Source: Penelope pileata (lineage: Eukaryota > Chordata > Aves > Galliformes > Cracidae). From it: a stretch of 64,000 nucleotides of DNA. Shown piece after piece: positions 62,357 to 64,000 of the stretch (positions are counted from its first letter, which is position 1; every line of letters begins with the position of its first letter). Where the stretch lies: assembly GCA_013396635.1 (NCBI GenBank), contig WBMW01002348.1, positions 62,001 to 126,000 of the forward strand, read 5' to 3'. The translations under genes and the position numbers were made by a program. Below the pieces are notes generated by a model. That model was given only the letters and a program-made list of their open reading frames with translations, ran no database searches and had not been told where the DNA came from.

Positions 62357-64000
62357 GCAGTTCCAGACACCTCTGTAAGAATATCAACATTACCCAATAC
62401 AAATAGGGCTAGCGTACCAAAAGTGGATGACTACTAAGTAGTATTGGCACTTCTGTGTTTTACTAGCAAGGCTTGCTTCAGAACTGGAGCACCCACATCA
62501 TGCCTTTCTCTTCTCCCTGGATGTCATCTCCACCACCTCATACTACCCGTCCCTCCTCACATTCATCTGGATGGACTGAGCTGGTGGCTGGTGCCACCCC
62601 TATGCCCTCGGGAAGGACAGGCTGGCTGAAGGCACTTCTCAGGAGGCAGCTGGTGCTTTGGTGCTGACCCTTCCTCCTTGGCCTGTGGCGTGCTGTACCA
62701 CGGCTGGCACTGTGCAGTGTTACTGGGAAACTGCTGCACCAAAGGCACTCCTGCCGTAAACAGGAGTTTGTTGTGATCCTGCTGCTGCTTATTCATGCTC
62801 AGCGAGGAGGAGTATTGAAAACTCATTGCTGCCATACACAGAGCGAATGGCGCACCTGAGTTTTGAATAGGAGGCAGACAAGACCCTACTGTGGTGCAGG
62901 AATTAGACATGTTTTAATCCCAGGCTAATGTTAAACTTCTTCCCTCAGACAGTATTTTAGCTACAAACCCCAGACATACCAGGGCTGCTTTTGTGTTCTG
63001 GTGCATACACACTTTGCATTTTGTGGGCTAGTTTGAGTTTTGGTGACTGGTTTTGCTAAGGAGAACTGAATGTGTGTCAGGAAAAAGCCTTCTAGAAACA
63101 ACTCTGTGATCCATGCTACACTGTGTTGGACTCAGAAGAGCAATCTTTCCTTGTTCAGAGAAGGAAGAAGGAAGCAGGACAACACAGTGGTGGTTTTATA
63201 CTGAAAAGTGGAAAGATTAAAAAAAGAAGACAGAATTTGATTTATTTTAGCTTAAAAAAAGAACTGGAAAATTTCAGAGATTTGAATGTAATTTATCACT
63301 CAGTTGTCAGTGGGCAGGAGAGAGGTACATTTCAGTGAAATTGCAAGGAAGTGGCTGTCTTTGTCAAGGACACTTCTGGCTGGAGGAAGACAATCTCATG
63401 TATCTTTCATTAACAAGCTGGACTACCCACTTTGGTTATTTTTATATATATATATAACAGTCAATTCTAGTATTTTATAAACTTTTACACACTTTATCCT
63501 TTAAAAATCTGGAAATCATTCAATATGCACCCTCAAAAGCAGTCTGAAGACCTCCTGGCCAATAAGTCAGCGAGTCCACCAGTGACAAATTGAAAGGTCT
63601 GTGAATAAAGGTCAAACAACATTGTGATTGATTTATTATGGCAATTTTTTTTTAATTCTTGTTAAAGAAAAGATAGTTCAGTCCTGCTAACTTAATCCTC
63701 TATTTTTGTGTTTATGTTTCATCTGGCTCAGCATTTGTTTCATTTCCAAGATACAAAACAAAGCTTTTGCCCATAATTATCTGCATATATACAAGAAAAC
63801 CTGTTTTTACCTTGGATCTCTCAGAAAGGAACATTGGTTTTGCTGTTAAGTCAACTTGCTTATTCATTGAAAAACATACATTCCTTTGTATGACTTTTAA
63901 AATAAATATAGAAGTTCTAATCTTTAAAAGGAAAAGAATTTAGTAATTTAAATTCCTCATTTGAGAATTTTTTTTATTTTTCCTTGAAATGTACAGTCAA
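62357..64000. other. Unique non-coding DNA
   Basis: GC-richer to about 62900, then AT-rich. No transposon or exon recognised. A short TA run lies at about 63442-63457. Confidence 0.5.

Noticed and set aside
1..64000. A new multi-gene system, tRNA or rRNA genes, CRISPR arrays, phage or bacterial features
   Set aside because: None of the required signals appear. The content is ordinary avian intronic or intergenic DNA with dead transposable elements and one exon.

Overview
The window is vertebrate nuclear DNA from a bird. The main evidence is at least ten CR1 LINE copies in both orientations, several ending in the diagnostic ATTCTGTG-type 3' tail. It also holds an avian-type endogenous-retrovirus LTR fragment and two internally deleted mariner copies of the kind known from chicken (Galluhop / Mariner1_GG; family assignment from memory). 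A galliform is the best guess, held loosely. Three runs of N (one base, 45 bases and 266 bases) show this is a draft assembly.

Layout: 1-4.1 kb holds a CR1 fragment, a CR1 abutting an internally deleted LTR, and a mariner derivative. 4.1-17.6 kb is mostly unique non-coding DNA with one CR1 and a small tandem repeat. 17.6-19.1 kb has a 52-nt purine tract, a 5'-truncated CR1 carrying reverse-transcriptase remnants, and two assembly defects. 19.1-34.2 kb is unique non-coding DNA; its strongest signal is three perfect octamer (POU-type) motifs within 80 bp at 28.4 kb. 34,241-34,434 is the only convincing protein-coding exon, on the plus strand, 194 bp with canonical splice sites. 36.0-37.4 kb is a cluster of four CR1-family pieces, one joining the endonuclease region directly to the 3' end. 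37.4-64 kb is again mostly unique non-coding DNA with three more CR1 copies (one containing the 266-N gap) and a second mariner copy in the opposite orientation.

The simplest reading is that the window lies within a large gene on the plus strand: one internal exon with very long introns, carrying ordinary avian repeat debris and possibly some regulatory elements. The other open reading frames are short and look like chance or repeat shadows. I found no operon, RNA gene, CRISPR array or gene cluster, and nothing that amounts to a new biological system. The items most worth checking are the octamer cluster, the identity of the lone exon, the EN-to-3'-end CR1, and the shared deletion and stop codon of the two mariner copies.
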